A stretch of 34,507 nt of DNA. Origin: Rhodoferax sp. (GTDB lineage Bacteria > Pseudomonadota > Gammaproteobacteria > Burkholderiales > Burkholderiaceae_C). The first letter of the stretch is position 1. Each line of letters starts with the position of its first letter. A model generated the notes under the pieces. That model searched no databases. It worked only from the letters and a program-made list of their open reading frames with translations, and was not told where the DNA came from. The DNA lies in the NCBI GenBank assembly GCA_028711355.1, contig JAQTSL010000003.1, positions 1 to 34,507 of the forward strand. Direction: 5' to 3'. The position numbers and the translations under genes are program-made. Positions 1 through 7,363 of the stretch are shown here, in pieces.

Positions 1-648
1 TGATTGCACGGTGGCAAACGTTTGCAGGCGCTCGAGCGTGCGGATGGTCGGAAAGATCATGAAGAAGCGGCCCGCCTGATGGCGCGTCAGCGCATCCGAC
101 GGGCGCACCCAGACCGGCTCAAACTGCTCGGTTTCATCGGCCACCGGCGTCTGACCCGGGGGCATTTGCGCCACCAAAAACGGCACGTCAAAGCGCTTGG
201 GCAGGTCGCGGTCGGTCACCCAGCGCGCCAGCACCTGCACCTGGTCAGCAGCCAGGCGCAAGCCGCACGCGGCGCATTGGGGTGCAAACGCGGCGTGCCG
301 GTCGATCGCATCGATATCGGCCTGCGTGGCCCAACTGCCATCCACACGCTTGGCCAGCAGCACGCCCAGCTCTTCAAAACTTTCGCGGATGGCGGCAATG
401 GCTTCGGTCAGCGCGGCGTCGCTTTGCGTCGGGCGGCGCTGGGCAATGTCAAAGCAGCAACCATCGGCAGCGTCGATGGCACCGCCCGGGAACACAAACG
501 CGCCCGGCACAAAGCTGGCCTTGGCCGAGCGGCGCGTCATCAGCACCTCCAGGCCGCCAGGGGCATCGCGTAGCAGCAGCACGGTGGCGGCCAGGCGGGT
601 TGGCGCGGGCGCGCGGACGGGGTGCAGTTGTTGGGTGGTGCGGGGCAT
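1..648 (-). CDS. NUDIX hydrolase, partial (C-terminus beyond window)
   Basis: Reading the minus strand from an ATG at 648 gives 216 uninterrupted codons to the window edge, so the 3' end is missing. The protein begins MPRTTQQLHPVRAP. It has an early strand (residues about 18-45) ending in a FVFPGGAID segment, then a NUDIX-box-like helix AAIRESFEELGVLLAK at roughly residues 75-90, with the RE..EE..G core that binds Mg2+. The long spacing between the GG and the REEE helix is typical of the NUDT7/NUDT19-like CoA or nucleoside-diphosphate hydrolase group rather than MutT. A WVRPSDAL segment near residue 182 follows the pattern of that group. Substrate is not deducible. It is transcribed divergently from dapF with a 92-bp gap. 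A high-GC opposite-strand ORF covers the same DNA and is a shadow. Confidence 0.85.
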   Translation of the reverse strand, partial: MPRTTQQLHPVRAPAPTRLAATVLLLRDAPGGLEVLMTRRSAKASFVPGAFVFPGGAIDAADGCCFDIAQRRPTQSDAALTEAIAAIRESFEELGVLLAKRVDGSWATQADIDAIDRHAAFAPQCAACGLRLAADQVQVLARWVTDRDLPKRFDVPFLVAQMPPGQTPVADETEQFEPVWVRPSDALTRHQAGRFFMIFPTIRTLERLQTFATVQS

Positions 649-725
649 GGGCGAATTATCAGCCCGTGCATAACAGAGCCAACTCCAACGGTGCTTGTCG
701 CCTGGTGCGGCGCTCTTGTGGCGCG

Positions 726-740
726 TAGATAATCCCTCCC
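726..740 (+). promoter_or_regulatory. possible -10 element giving a leaderless dapF mRNA
   Basis: TAGATAAT at 726-733 resembles a sigma70 -10 box and ends 7 nt before the dapF ATG at 741. No Shine-Dalgarno sequence is present between them (ccctccc). If it is used, transcription would begin at or next to the ATG. No convincing -35 hexamer is found 16-18 nt upstream, so support is weak. Confidence 0.25.
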
Positions 741-1634
741 ATGCACATTCCCTTCACCAAAATGCAAGGTGCCGGCAACGATTTTGTCGTGCTGGACGAG
801 ACGCAAGCACGCTTTGGTCTGACCACCGCGCACTACCGTTTTCTGGCCGACCGCCACTTTGGCGTCGGTGCTGACCAGATTTTGACGGTGCGCCCGTCGC
901 CCGCCCCCGGTATTGATTTTGAGTATGTGATCCACAACGCCGACGGCGCTGAGGTCGAGCAATGTGGCAACGGCGCGCGCTGCTTTGCCCGCTACGTGCA
1001 TGATGCCGGTCTGACCACCAAAGATGCGATCCGGGTGCAAACCAAGGGCGGCGTGATCGAGCCGGTGCTGGCGGCCGATGGACGCGTCACGGTGGACATG
1101 GGGGCGCCGGTGTTTGACTTGGCGCGCATTCCGTTTGCCCCGATCAAGACCTTGCCGATGCCCAGCGGTTCATGGGAAAAATGGCCGATAACCCTTGTTG
1201 ACAAAGCGCTGACAGCTATTATTGAAGTAGCGGTGGTGGCGCTGGGTAACCCGCACGCGGTGCAGGTGGTGACTGACGCAAGCGCGGCCCCGGTGCGGCA
1301 GCAAGGGCCGTTGATCGAACACCATCCGTTCTTCCCCAGGCGTGTCAATGCCGGTTTCATGCAGGTCATCAATCGTGGGCAGATTGCCCTGCGCGTCCAT
1401 GAGCGCGGTGCCGGCGAAACGCTGGCCTGCGGCTCAGGGGCGTGCGCTGCGGTGGTGGCCGGCATTCGCTTGGGGTTGCTCGACGCGCAGGTGGATGTGC
1501 AGACGCACGGTGGTGTGCTGCGCATCGGCTGGGCTGGGGGTAACAGCCCGGTGCTGATGACCGGCCCGGCAACCACGGTATTTGCCGGAGCGATTGATTT
1601 GCCCGATGATCCGGCCGACTTGCTCTTTTCTTAA
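741..1634 (+). CDS. dapF: diaminopimelate epimerase DapF
   Basis: Cofactor-independent epimerase converting LL- to meso-diaminopimelate, the residue MurE adds to peptidoglycan and the precursor of lysine; cytoplasmic. The two catalytic cysteines are visible: Cys75 in EQCGNGARC and Cys230 in [10 protein letters not shown]; the N-terminal KMQGAGNDF signature is intact. At 297 aa it is longer than E. coli DapF (274 aa). Most of the excess lies between the PFAP segment and GNPH (about residues 146-171), which is encoded by a more AT-rich patch at 1176-1226 that resembles a dispersed repeat found elsewhere in the window. Start: first ATG, with no Shine-Dalgarno; a TAGATAAT sequence ends only 7 nt upstream. 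Followed after 15 nt by the DUF484 gene and xerC, the same order as dapF-yigA-xerC in enterobacteria. Confidence 0.97.
   Translation: MHIPFTKMQGAGNDFVVLDETQARFGLTTAHYRFLADRHFGVGADQILTVRPSPAPGIDFEYVIHNADGAEVEQCGNGARCFARYVHDAGLTTKDAIRVQTKGGVIEPVLAADGRVTVDMGAPVFDLARIPFAPIKTLPMPSGSWEKWPITLVDKALTAIIEVAVVALGNPHAVQVVTDASAAPVRQQGPLIEHHPFFPRRVNAGFMQVINRGQIALRVHERGAGETLACGSGACAAVVAGIRLGLLDAQVDVQTHGGVLRIGWAGGNSPVLMTGPATTVFAGAIDLPDDPADLLFS
1176..1226 (+). repeat. dispersed short repeat copy inside dapF (in frame)
   Basis: An AT-richer 50-nt stretch with the core AAAGCGCTGACAGCTATT (1203-1220) and an imperfect left arm GAAAAATGGCCGATAACCCTT (1176 on, quoted in part). The core nearly matches the complement of 20747-20770 (AAAGCGCTAACAGCTAT) and resembles murG 32804-32820. 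Both the dapF copy and the complement of the intergenic copy read KALTAI in the same frame. It encodes residues about 146-162 of DapF, within the segment that is longer than in E. coli DapF. Confidence 0.55.
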
Positions 1635-1649
1635 CCTTTTGACTGTGGG

Positions 1650-2366
1650 ATGACCATGACCCCTGTTTCCAGCCCGATCGGCAGCCCGATCACCGAAGAC
1701 GATATTGCCAACTACCTGGTCAACACGCCCGACTTTTTTGAACGGCACGCCGAGTTGCTGGCCACAGTGCAGTTGTCCAGCCCGCACAGCCAGCGCACGG
1801 TCAGTCTGCAAGAGCGCCAGGCGCTGATGCTGCGCGAGAAGATTCGCATGCTGGAGCAGCGCATCATGGACATGATTCGCAATGTCAATGAAAACATGGT
1901 GCTGTCTGACAAACTGCTGCTGTGGGCGCGCGCCTTGTTGCTGAGCGCCGACCCGCGCGATCTGCCACAACGCATCGCCGACGAGCTGGCCGACCAGTTC
2001 TCGGTGCCGCAGGTCGGCATCAAAGTCTGGGGCGTGGCGCCAGCGTACCTGGCTTGCGAGTTTGCACATGGTGTCAGCGACGACGCCAAACTGTTTGCCA
2101 CTTCGCTGACCGAGCCATTTTGCGGCGTCAATACCGGGCTGGAGGCGCTGAACTGGCTGCCCGAGCCGCAGGCGGCCGTGTCGCTGGCGATCCTGCCGCT
2201 GCGCGCCTTGTCGTCTGGCGCGCAGGCCAGCGTTGCGCTGACGCCAGCCTTTGGATTGCTGGTGCTGGCCTCGCCCGACGCGCAGCGCTTTAACAGCACC
2301 ATGGGCACCGACTTTCTGGCGCGCATCGCCGATCTGGCCAGCGCAGCGCTGTCGCAGTTGCGTTGA
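1650..2366 (+). CDS. DUF484 family protein (YigA-like)
   Basis: 238-residue cytoplasmic protein without signal peptide. The N-terminus (DDIANYLVNTPDFFERHAELL, residues about 13-33) is the DUF484 signature. It is followed by a helical, probably coiled-coil stretch (RQALMLREKIRMLEQRIMDM, about 53-72) and a GAF-like C-terminal half. Function unknown. The family is consistently found between dapF and xerC, as in E. coli yigA, and that order is preserved here. The gene starts 15 nt after dapF with GGGATG upstream of the ATG at 1650, and xerC follows after 9 nt, so the three probably form one transcript. A second in-frame ATG at 1656 is an alternative start. Confidence 0.9.
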   Translation: MTMTPVSSPIGSPITEDDIANYLVNTPDFFERHAELLATVQLSSPHSQRTVSLQERQALMLREKIRMLEQRIMDMIRNVNENMVLSDKLLLWARALLLSADPRDLPQRIADELADQFSVPQVGIKVWGVAPAYLACEFAHGVSDDAKLFATSLTEPFCGVNTGLEALNWLPEPQAAVSLAILPLRALSSGAQASVALTPAFGLLVLASPDAQRFNSTMGTDFLARIADLASAALSQLR

Positions 2367-2375
2367 GTTGAGCTC

Positions 2376-3338
2376 ATGTCTGACCCGCTGGTTGCGCGCT
2401 ACCTGGATCATGTGCGCTTTGAAAAGCGGCTGGCCGAACGCAGCGTGACGCTTTATACGTTGGACCTGCAAAAGCTGGCGCAGAGTGCCACGTTAGCCGG
2501 CGTTGACTTGCTGCAGGTGCAGCCGGCCCACGTGCGGCGCTGGGTTGCACAGATGCACAGCGGTGGCCGCAGCGCGCGCGGCATTGCATTGATCCTGTCG
2601 GGCTGGCGTGGCTTTTATGTCTGGTTGGGGCGTCAAGGGCTGGTCACCAGCAACCCGCTGGCCGGTGTGCGTGCGCCCAAGGCGGCCAAGCCGTTGCCCA
2701 AGGCGTTGAGTGTCGATGACGCGGTGCGGCTGGCCAGCTTTCAAAGCGCCAGCGCCGACCCTTGGCTGGAGGCGCGCGACCAGGCGCTGGTCGAGTTGTT
2801 CTACGGCGGCGGTCTGCGGCTGGCAGAGTTGACCGGGCTGGACCTGCAGGCCAGCAGGCAAGCGCGCGGCTGGGTTGATTTGAGCGCCGGTGAAGCCCAT
2901 GTGCTAGGCAAGGGCGCCAAGCGCCGGGTGGTGCCGGTGGGTGCGCAGGCGGTGCAGGCGCTGCAACGCTGGCTGCTGGTGCGGGCGCAAAAATTGCCGG
3001 TGAACGCAGTTGACGCGAGTGACACTGCGGGCTTGTCCGGGGCCCTGTTTATCGGCCGAGGCGGCCAGCGGTTGTCGGCACAGTCGGTCTGGAAGCGCTT
3101 GCGCGCGCGCAGTCTGGCCAGCGGGCTGGCCGCCCCGGTGCATCCGCATGTGCTGCGCCATTCGTTTGCCAGCCATGTGTTGCAGTCCAGCGCCGACCTG
3201 CGCGGTGTGCAAGAATTGCTGGGTCACGCCAATATCAGCACCACGCAAATTTATACTCGGCTCGACTTTGGCCATCTGGCCAAGACTTATGATGCAGCGC
3301 ATCCGCGCGCGCACCTCAAGTCAACTGGGTCAAAATAG
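2376..3338 (+). CDS. xerC: tyrosine recombinase XerC
   Basis: Site-specific recombinase that, with XerD, resolves chromosome dimers at dif. All catalytic residues can be placed: Arg148 (GGGLRLAEL), Lys in GKGAKRR, His258-Arg261 (HVLRH), His284 (LLGHANIS) and the nucleophile Tyr293 (TQIYTRLD). The N-terminal SAM-like DNA-binding domain (residues 1 to about 90, starting DPLVARYLDHVRFEKRLAERS) is intact. Length 320 aa is slightly above E. coli XerC (298). The choice of XerC over XerD rests on the dapF-DUF484-xerC context. Start ATG 2376 lies 9 nt after the DUF484 stop. Confidence 0.95.
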   Translation: MSDPLVARYLDHVRFEKRLAERSVTLYTLDLQKLAQSATLAGVDLLQVQPAHVRRWVAQMHSGGRSARGIALILSGWRGFYVWLGRQGLVTSNPLAGVRAPKAAKPLPKALSVDDAVRLASFQSASADPWLEARDQALVELFYGGGLRLAELTGLDLQASRQARGWVDLSAGEAHVLGKGAKRRVVPVGAQAVQALQRWLLVRAQKLPVNAVDASDTAGLSGALFIGRGGQRLSAQSVWKRLRARSLASGLAAPVHPHVLRHSFASHVLQSSADLRGVQELLGHANISTTQIYTRLDFGHLAKTYDAAHPRAHLKSTGSK

Positions 3339-3371
3339 CGCACTTTTTCAATTTTTATCAACGGGCGACCT

Positions 3372-3686
3372 ATGCAAAAGCAAATCAGTGTGGTGTTGGA
3401 CAAAGGCGTTGAATTCACCTTCAATATCCCCGCAGGGACGGCACCATTGGCACACGCTGCTGCACGCGCCTGGCTGGACAAGCAGTTCACCGAGCTCGAA
3501 TGCGAGCCGCTGCGTGCCAGTGGCAAGGTGCTGACCGCCGACAAAATTCTGGTGGTGACACAGGCCGCCGGGTCCAAACTGCTGGGCGATGCTGTTTGGT
3601 CGGCTGATTTTGTTGCCGCTGTTGGCGCGGCGCTGGGCAAGCCGATGATCCGCGTCGATGTGCCGGCCATGGCGATCACCTACTGA
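3372..3686 (+). CDS. conserved-looking hypothetical protein, 104 aa
   Basis: I do not recognise this family. The protein begins MQKQISVVLDKGVEFTFNIP and appears to be a small soluble alpha/beta protein: an N-terminal beta hairpin, a helix (PLAHAAARAWLDKQF, about 25-39), a strand (ADKILVVTQ, about 56-64) and a helix-strand end. It has no signal peptide, membrane segment or metal-binding motif. Codon use (GC-rich third positions) matches its neighbours, which supports it being real. It starts 33 nt after xerC and is followed by a repeat-filled gap before rlmI. No clear Shine-Dalgarno (cgggcgacctATG). Confidence 0.7.
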   Translation: MQKQISVVLDKGVEFTFNIPAGTAPLAHAAARAWLDKQFTELECEPLRASGKVLTADKILVVTQAAGSKLLGDAVWSADFVAAVGAALGKPMIRVDVPAMAITY

Positions 3687-3700
3687 CCGCATTGAGGTTG

Positions 3701-3827
3701 TCCCGAAGCATAGAGGATGGCGGTCATTGCGATGACTGTCATTGCGGACTCGATTCGCAATCCATGCAGTTCGGAGCCATGGATACTGGGTCGTAGCCCG
3801 GTATGACAACCTGTTCTTTCACGTTAA
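3701..3827 (+). repeat. paired-palindrome intergenic element, copy 1 (before rlmI)
   Basis: Shares CCCGAAGCAT, TGTCATTGCGG, CGCAATCCA, CATGGATAC, GGGTCGT, GCCCGGTATGACAACCTGT and TTCACG.TAAAT, in that order, with 28912-29029. It holds two hairpins: 3741-3760 (arms ATTGCG/CGCAAT) and 3783-3804 (ATACTGGG/CCCGGTAT, loop of 6). The two palindromes are imperfect inverted copies of each other, as in BIME-type paired REPs. This copy carries an additional GTCATTGCG on its left. Similarity ends right at the downstream ATG. Confidence 0.85.
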
Positions 3828-5021
3828 ATGATGAAAACCATCCGTCTGCGCGCCGGCAAAGAGCGCTCGCTGCTGCGCCATCACCCCTGGATTTTTGACT
3901 CGGCCATTGCGCGTGGGGGCGCAGATGCGGGCGAGACGGTTCGCGTTGAGTCTGCCGAAGGCCAGTTTCTGGCCTGGGCAGCCTTCAGTCCGGCGTCAAA
4001 AATCCGCGCCCGGGTCTGGAGTTTTGATCAGAAACAGCGTATTGATGAATCTTTTTTTGTAGCTGCTTGCGCAAGCGCAGTAAAGGCTAGAGCCAGATTT
4101 GACATAAATAGCGATGCCATGCGCCTGGTCCATGGTGAGTCCGACAGCTTGCCTGGTCTGATCGTGGATCGGTACGGTGACACGCTGGTGGCGCAATTTA
4201 CCTCGGCCGGTGCCGAGCGCTGGAAGGCTGTGCTGGCCGACGCGCTGCTGCAAGCCACCGGTTTGACCAAGCTGTACGAGCGCTCTGACGCCAGCAGTCG
4301 GGCGCGTGAGGGCTTACCTGAGGCCAAAGGCTGGCTGCGCGGCCAGGGGCCGGTTGAACTGATCTTGCAGGAACACGGCTGGCAACTGCACGTCAACATC
4401 GCCGAAGGCCACAAGACCGGTTTTTACCTGGACCAGCGCGACAGTCGTAAACGTTTTTTTGACTACGCTCAGCGCTTGGCATTTGGCCAAGTGCTCAATT
4501 GCTATTGCTACACCGGCGGCTTTACCGTGGCCGCGCTGATGGGCGGCGCGGGTCATGTCACGTCGATCGACTCGTCGGGTCCGGCACTGGAAAAAGCTGC
4601 CGCCAATTTGGCGCTCAACGGCTTGGACAGCGCGCGTGCCACTTTTACGGACGCTGACGTGAACGCCTCGCTGCGTACCTTTATCGAGCAGGGGCGCAGT
4701 TTTGATGCGATTGTGCTGGATCCGCCCAAGTTTGCCCCGACCGTCGCCCACGCCGAACGCGCCGCCCGCGCCTACAAAGACATCAACCGGCTGGCGTTCA
4801 AGCTGCTGGCCCCCGGTGGCGTGCTGTTCACTTACAGTTGCTCGGGTGGCATCAGCGCCGACCTGTTTCACAAAATTGTGGCTTCCGCCGGTTGTGACGC
4901 GGGGGTGGACGGTTATATCCATGAACGCTTGGGCGGCGCGCCAGACCACCCGATGACACTGGTTTTTCCGGAGGGCGAGTACCTCAAGGGACTGGTTGTG
5001 ATGCGTCGCGCCGCCCCGTAA
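3828..5021 (+). CDS. rlmI: 23S rRNA (cytosine-5) methyltransferase RlmI-like
   Basis: SAM-dependent methyltransferase of the RlmI/YccW group, which makes m5C1962 in 23S rRNA in E. coli. Domains in order: an N-terminal PUA-like domain (residues 1 to about 75), a beta-hairpin/EEHG-type region ending in HKTGFYLDQRDSRK, then a Rossmann fold with motif I (LNCYCYTGGF), motif IV LDPPKF (Asp298) and the catalytic TYSCSGG (Cys338). Length 397 aa agrees with RlmI (396). Residues about 74-93 (FFVAACASAVKARARFDI) are encoded by a repeat-like AT-rich patch. Start: ATG 3828; ATG 3831 is equally possible. There is no obvious Shine-Dalgarno, as the upstream DNA is the paired-palindrome element. Confidence 0.92.
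   Translation: MMKTIRLRAGKERSLLRHHPWIFDSAIARGGADAGETVRVESAEGQFLAWAAFSPASKIRARVWSFDQKQRIDESFFVAACASAVKARARFDINSDAMRLVHGESDSLPGLIVDRYGDTLVAQFTSAGAERWKAVLADALLQATGLTKLYERSDASSRAREGLPEAKGWLRGQGPVELILQEHGWQLHVNIAEGHKTGFYLDQRDSRKRFFDYAQRLAFGQVLNCYCYTGGFTVAALMGGAGHVTSIDSSGPALEKAAANLALNGLDSARATFTDADVNASLRTFIEQGRSFDAIVLDPPKFAPTVAHAERAARAYKDINRLAFKLLAPGGVLFTYSCSGGISADLFHKIVASAGCDAGVDGYIHERLGGAPDHPMTLVFPEGEYLKGLVVMRRAAP
4049..4105 (+). repeat. dispersed short repeat copy inside rlmI (in frame)
   Basis: AT-rich arms (CTTTTTTTGTAGCTGCTTGC at the left, GGCTAGAGCCAGATTTGAC at the right) flank a perfect 12-nt palindrome GCTTGCGCAAGC at 4065-4076. The architecture, AT-rich end, AGCTG, GCGC centre, AGGCTAGAGCC, AT-rich end, parallels the intergenic copy at 20745-20798. 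It is read through in frame by rlmI in the link after the PUA-like domain. Confidence 0.5.
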
Positions 5022-5050
5022 GGACACTGGCCGCCCCGTAAGGACACTGG
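5011..5050 (+). repeat. perfect 20-bp tandem duplication over the rlmI stop
   Basis: CCGCCCCGTAAGGACACTGG occurs at 5011-5030 and again, identical and immediately adjacent, at 5031-5050. The first unit contains the rlmI TAA (5019-5021). It is a two-copy tandem repeat in the gap before the metallochaperone gene, close to a TTACACT -10-like sequence at 5063. Confidence 0.95.
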
Positions 5051-5094
5051 CGCCGGGCGTCGTTACACTCGTTGCCTTTCCAAGTGACCGCAAC

Positions 5095-6156
5095 ATGAGC
5101 CTCATTCCAGCCACCATCCTCACCGGCTTCCTCGGGTCCGGCAAAACCACGCTTTTGAAGCGTGTGTTGTCGGAGGCGCACGGCCAGAAAATTGCCGTGA
5201 TCGAAAATGAGTTTGGCGAAGAAAATATCGACAACGACATTCTGGTGACCGACTCCCAGGAACAAATCGTCCAGATGAGCAATGGCTGCATTTGCTGCAC
5301 CATCCGCGAGGACCTGCGCGAAGCGCTGCAACTGCTGGCTGCCAAAAAGCGCAAAGGCCTGCTGGACTTTGACCGGGTGGTGATTGAAACCACCGGTGTG
5401 GCCGACCCGGGACCGGTGGCACAAACTTTTTTCATGGACGATGAGATCGCCGAGAGTTATTTGCTCGACTCGATCCTGACGCTGGTCGATGCCAAGCACG
5501 CCCACCAGCAGCTTGACACGCGCCAGGAAGCACGCCGCCAGGTGGGTTTTGCCGACCAGATCTTTATCAGCAAAACCGACTTGGTGTCGGCTGATGAGAC
5601 CGCTGACTTGATGCGCCGCCTGACGCACATGAACCCGCGGGCGCCGCAAAAGGCGGTGCACTTTGGTGCGGTTGCTTTGAGCGAGGTGTTTGACCTGCGC
5701 GGCTTTAACCTTAATACCAAACTCGACATTGACCCGGATTTTCTGAAAGAAGAAGAGCACAGTCATGACCATGGCGACGACCCTGACCACTGCGGTCATG
5801 ACCATGCGCCGGGAGAAACTTGCCAGCACCATGACCACGCGCGTCACCATCATCACGACGACGATGTGAAGAGTTTTGTGTTCCGGTCAGACCGCCCGTT
5901 TGATCCGGCCAAGCTGGAAGACTTTCTGGGCGCTGTGGTCAACGTCTATGGCCCGCGTATGCTGCGTTACAAGGGCGTGCTTTATATGCAAGGGACCGAG
6001 CGCAAGGTGATTTTTCAGGGGGTGCACCAACTGATGGGCAGCGATTTGGGCCCTGCTTGGGGCCAGCACGAAAAACCCAGCAGCAAAATGGTGTTTATCG
6101 GTATTGACCTGCCGCAAGACATTTTTTTGCAGGGCATGGAGCAAAGCCTGGTCTAA
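5095..6156 (+). CDS. COG0523 (CobW/ZNG-type) metallochaperone GTPase
   Basis: Cytoplasmic G3E-family GTPase that binds a transition metal and hands it to client enzymes. Walker A is GFLGSGKTT (residues 11-19), followed by ENEFGEE, the metal-binding CXCC motif CICC (Cys65-Cys68), the G3 region ETTGVADPGP and the G4-type SKTDLV. A His/Asp-rich loop spans about residues 222-257 with HSHDHGDD, DHCGHDHAPGE, and HHHHDDD, typical of metal-sequestering members. The CobW C-terminal domain (FRSDRPFDPAKLEDFL onward) closes the 353 aa. Metal (zinc, cobalt or nickel) cannot be fixed from sequence; no cobalamin or urease genes are near, so a zinc role is my preference. The next gene is a thiol-poor dksA, a pairing seen in zinc-homeostasis loci. 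A TTACACT -10-like hexamer lies at 5063. Confidence 0.9.
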   Translation: MSLIPATILTGFLGSGKTTLLKRVLSEAHGQKIAVIENEFGEENIDNDILVTDSQEQIVQMSNGCICCTIREDLREALQLLAAKKRKGLLDFDRVVIETTGVADPGPVAQTFFMDDEIAESYLLDSILTLVDAKHAHQQLDTRQEARRQVGFADQIFISKTDLVSADETADLMRRLTHMNPRAPQKAVHFGAVALSEVFDLRGFNLNTKLDIDPDFLKEEEHSHDHGDDPDHCGHDHAPGETCQHHDHARHHHHDDDVKSFVFRSDRPFDPAKLEDFLGAVVNVYGPRMLRYKGVLYMQGTERKVIFQGVHQLMGSDLGPAWGQHEKPSSKMVFIGIDLPQDIFLQGMEQSLV

Positions 6157-6360
6157 GACTGTTGGCAACCCCAGAATGGATGGTTCATGTTTGCCTCGAT
6201 TTTGCAATTGATGGGATTTCCGGCGGCTAAGCCGCTACACTCGCCCGCCAATGAAAAAGTCACGGTGCTGGCCAGCAAGCCAGGCACCACTGCTGGTGCG
6301 TTGCCAAAAGCGCGCGCATCGGCTTTCCCCGTACCGGAGCAACCCGCCAGGAGGTCCACT

Positions 6361-7329
6361 GTGAAGTCTGCATCCAGTTCGTCCAACAAGACGCCCGCCA
6401 AGTCAACCCAACTTGCCAAAGGCGGCAAAGCCGTCAGCCCCGTTAAAGCGGTCAAGCCGGCCAGTGTGGTCAAGGCTGTAACAGTCAAAAAACCGGTCAA
6501 ACCAGCGGCCCAGCCCAAGCCGCAGGCCAAAAAACCGGTTGTCGCCCCCAAACCAGTTGTGGCCCGGCCCCCGCCGGCCGCGTCTGCTGTCAAAAGGAAG
6601 TCGGAACCGGTGCCCAAAGATAAAGTTGTTCAAGCGAAAGTGCCTGCCCCAAAACCGGTGGCGCCTGCTGCACCAAAGCCGGTGGTCGCGCCGGCTCCGA
6701 TCGCAGCGGTGAACCCGCTGGGGGTGCCGGTACGCTCCGGGCGTCCGTCGTCGCGGCTGGCCCAGTTGACAGTACCGTCGATGGCGCAATCGGTTGCATC
6801 CAACGCTGCAAAGTCCAGCTTTACCCAGATGTCGTCGCCGCAGCCAATCGCTTCTCCGACCGCCGCAGCGGTCAAGAAAGACCCCAAGCTGGCCAACAAC
6901 TGGAAGCACAAGTCGGTCGCTGATCTGACCGACGAAGAAGTGATTGCCATGCCCGATTTGGAGTACATGAACGACACCCAAATCGCTTTCTTTCGCCAAA
7001 AATTGGTGGATTTGAAAGACGCTATCCTGAACAATGCCGGCGAAACCACCGAGCATTTGCGCGAGGATACGGTGGTGGTTCCAGATCCGGCCGACCGTGC
7101 GACCATCGAAGAAGAGCACGCACTCGAGCTGCGTACCCGTGACCGTGAGAGAAAACTGCTGAAGAAAATTGAGCAATCGATCAACCGGATTGATGCCGGT
7201 GATTACGGTTACTGCGATGAAACCGGTGAGCCCATCGGTGTGGCGCGGTTACTGGCGCGGCCAACGGCAACACTGTCGCTAGAGGCGCAGCAGCGGCGTG
7301 AACTTAAACAAAAAATGTTTGGGGATTAA
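6361..7329 (+). CDS. dksA: DksA-type RNA polymerase-binding regulator, N-terminally extended
   Basis: The C-terminal ~110 residues are DksA, which enters the RNA polymerase secondary channel and works with ppGpp: coiled coil with the tip region DPADRA, then GYCDETGEPIGVARLLARPT and end QKMFGD. Of the four zinc-finger cysteines of E. coli DksA only Cys285 remains; the others are Thr288, Ser306 and Ala309, so it is likely not zinc-dependent. Ahead of this is a ~180-residue Lys/Ala/Pro/Val-rich low-complexity tail (repeated KPVVAPKPVVA). I start at GTG 6361 because a perfect AGGAGG lies at 6349-6354 with a 6-nt spacer. The frame stays open to ATG 6187 (380 aa), but that would place a TACACT -10-like box (6236-6241) inside the coding region. 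The COG0523 gene precedes it. Confidence 0.88.
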   Translation: MKSASSSSNKTPAKSTQLAKGGKAVSPVKAVKPASVVKAVTVKKPVKPAAQPKPQAKKPVVAPKPVVARPPPAASAVKRKSEPVPKDKVVQAKVPAPKPVAPAAPKPVVAPAPIAAVNPLGVPVRSGRPSSRLAQLTVPSMAQSVASNAAKSSFTQMSSPQPIASPTAAAVKKDPKLANNWKHKSVADLTDEEVIAMPDLEYMNDTQIAFFRQKLVDLKDAILNNAGETTEHLREDTVVVPDPADRATIEEEHALELRTRDRERKLLKKIEQSINRIDAGDYGYCDETGEPIGVARLLARPTATLSLEAQQRRELKQKMFGD

Positions 7330-7363
7330 GTCGCGGCGCTGAGCTGGGGTGGGCGCAAGCGTC

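Noticed and set aside
4-673. Plus-strand ORFs in the first 700 bases
   Set aside because: The minus strand reads continuously as a NUDIX hydrolase with its metal-binding box; the plus-strand ORFs have no family resemblance.
1434-2471. 345-codon minus-strand ORF across dapF, DUF484 and xerC
   Set aside because: Spans three real genes on the other strand with Gln/His/Arg-rich shadow composition.
6187-6360. Upstream extension of dksA to ATG 6187
   Set aside because: The GTG at 6361 has a perfect AGGAGG at ideal spacing and a -10-like TACACT lies inside the putative extension; the longer form is not ruled out.
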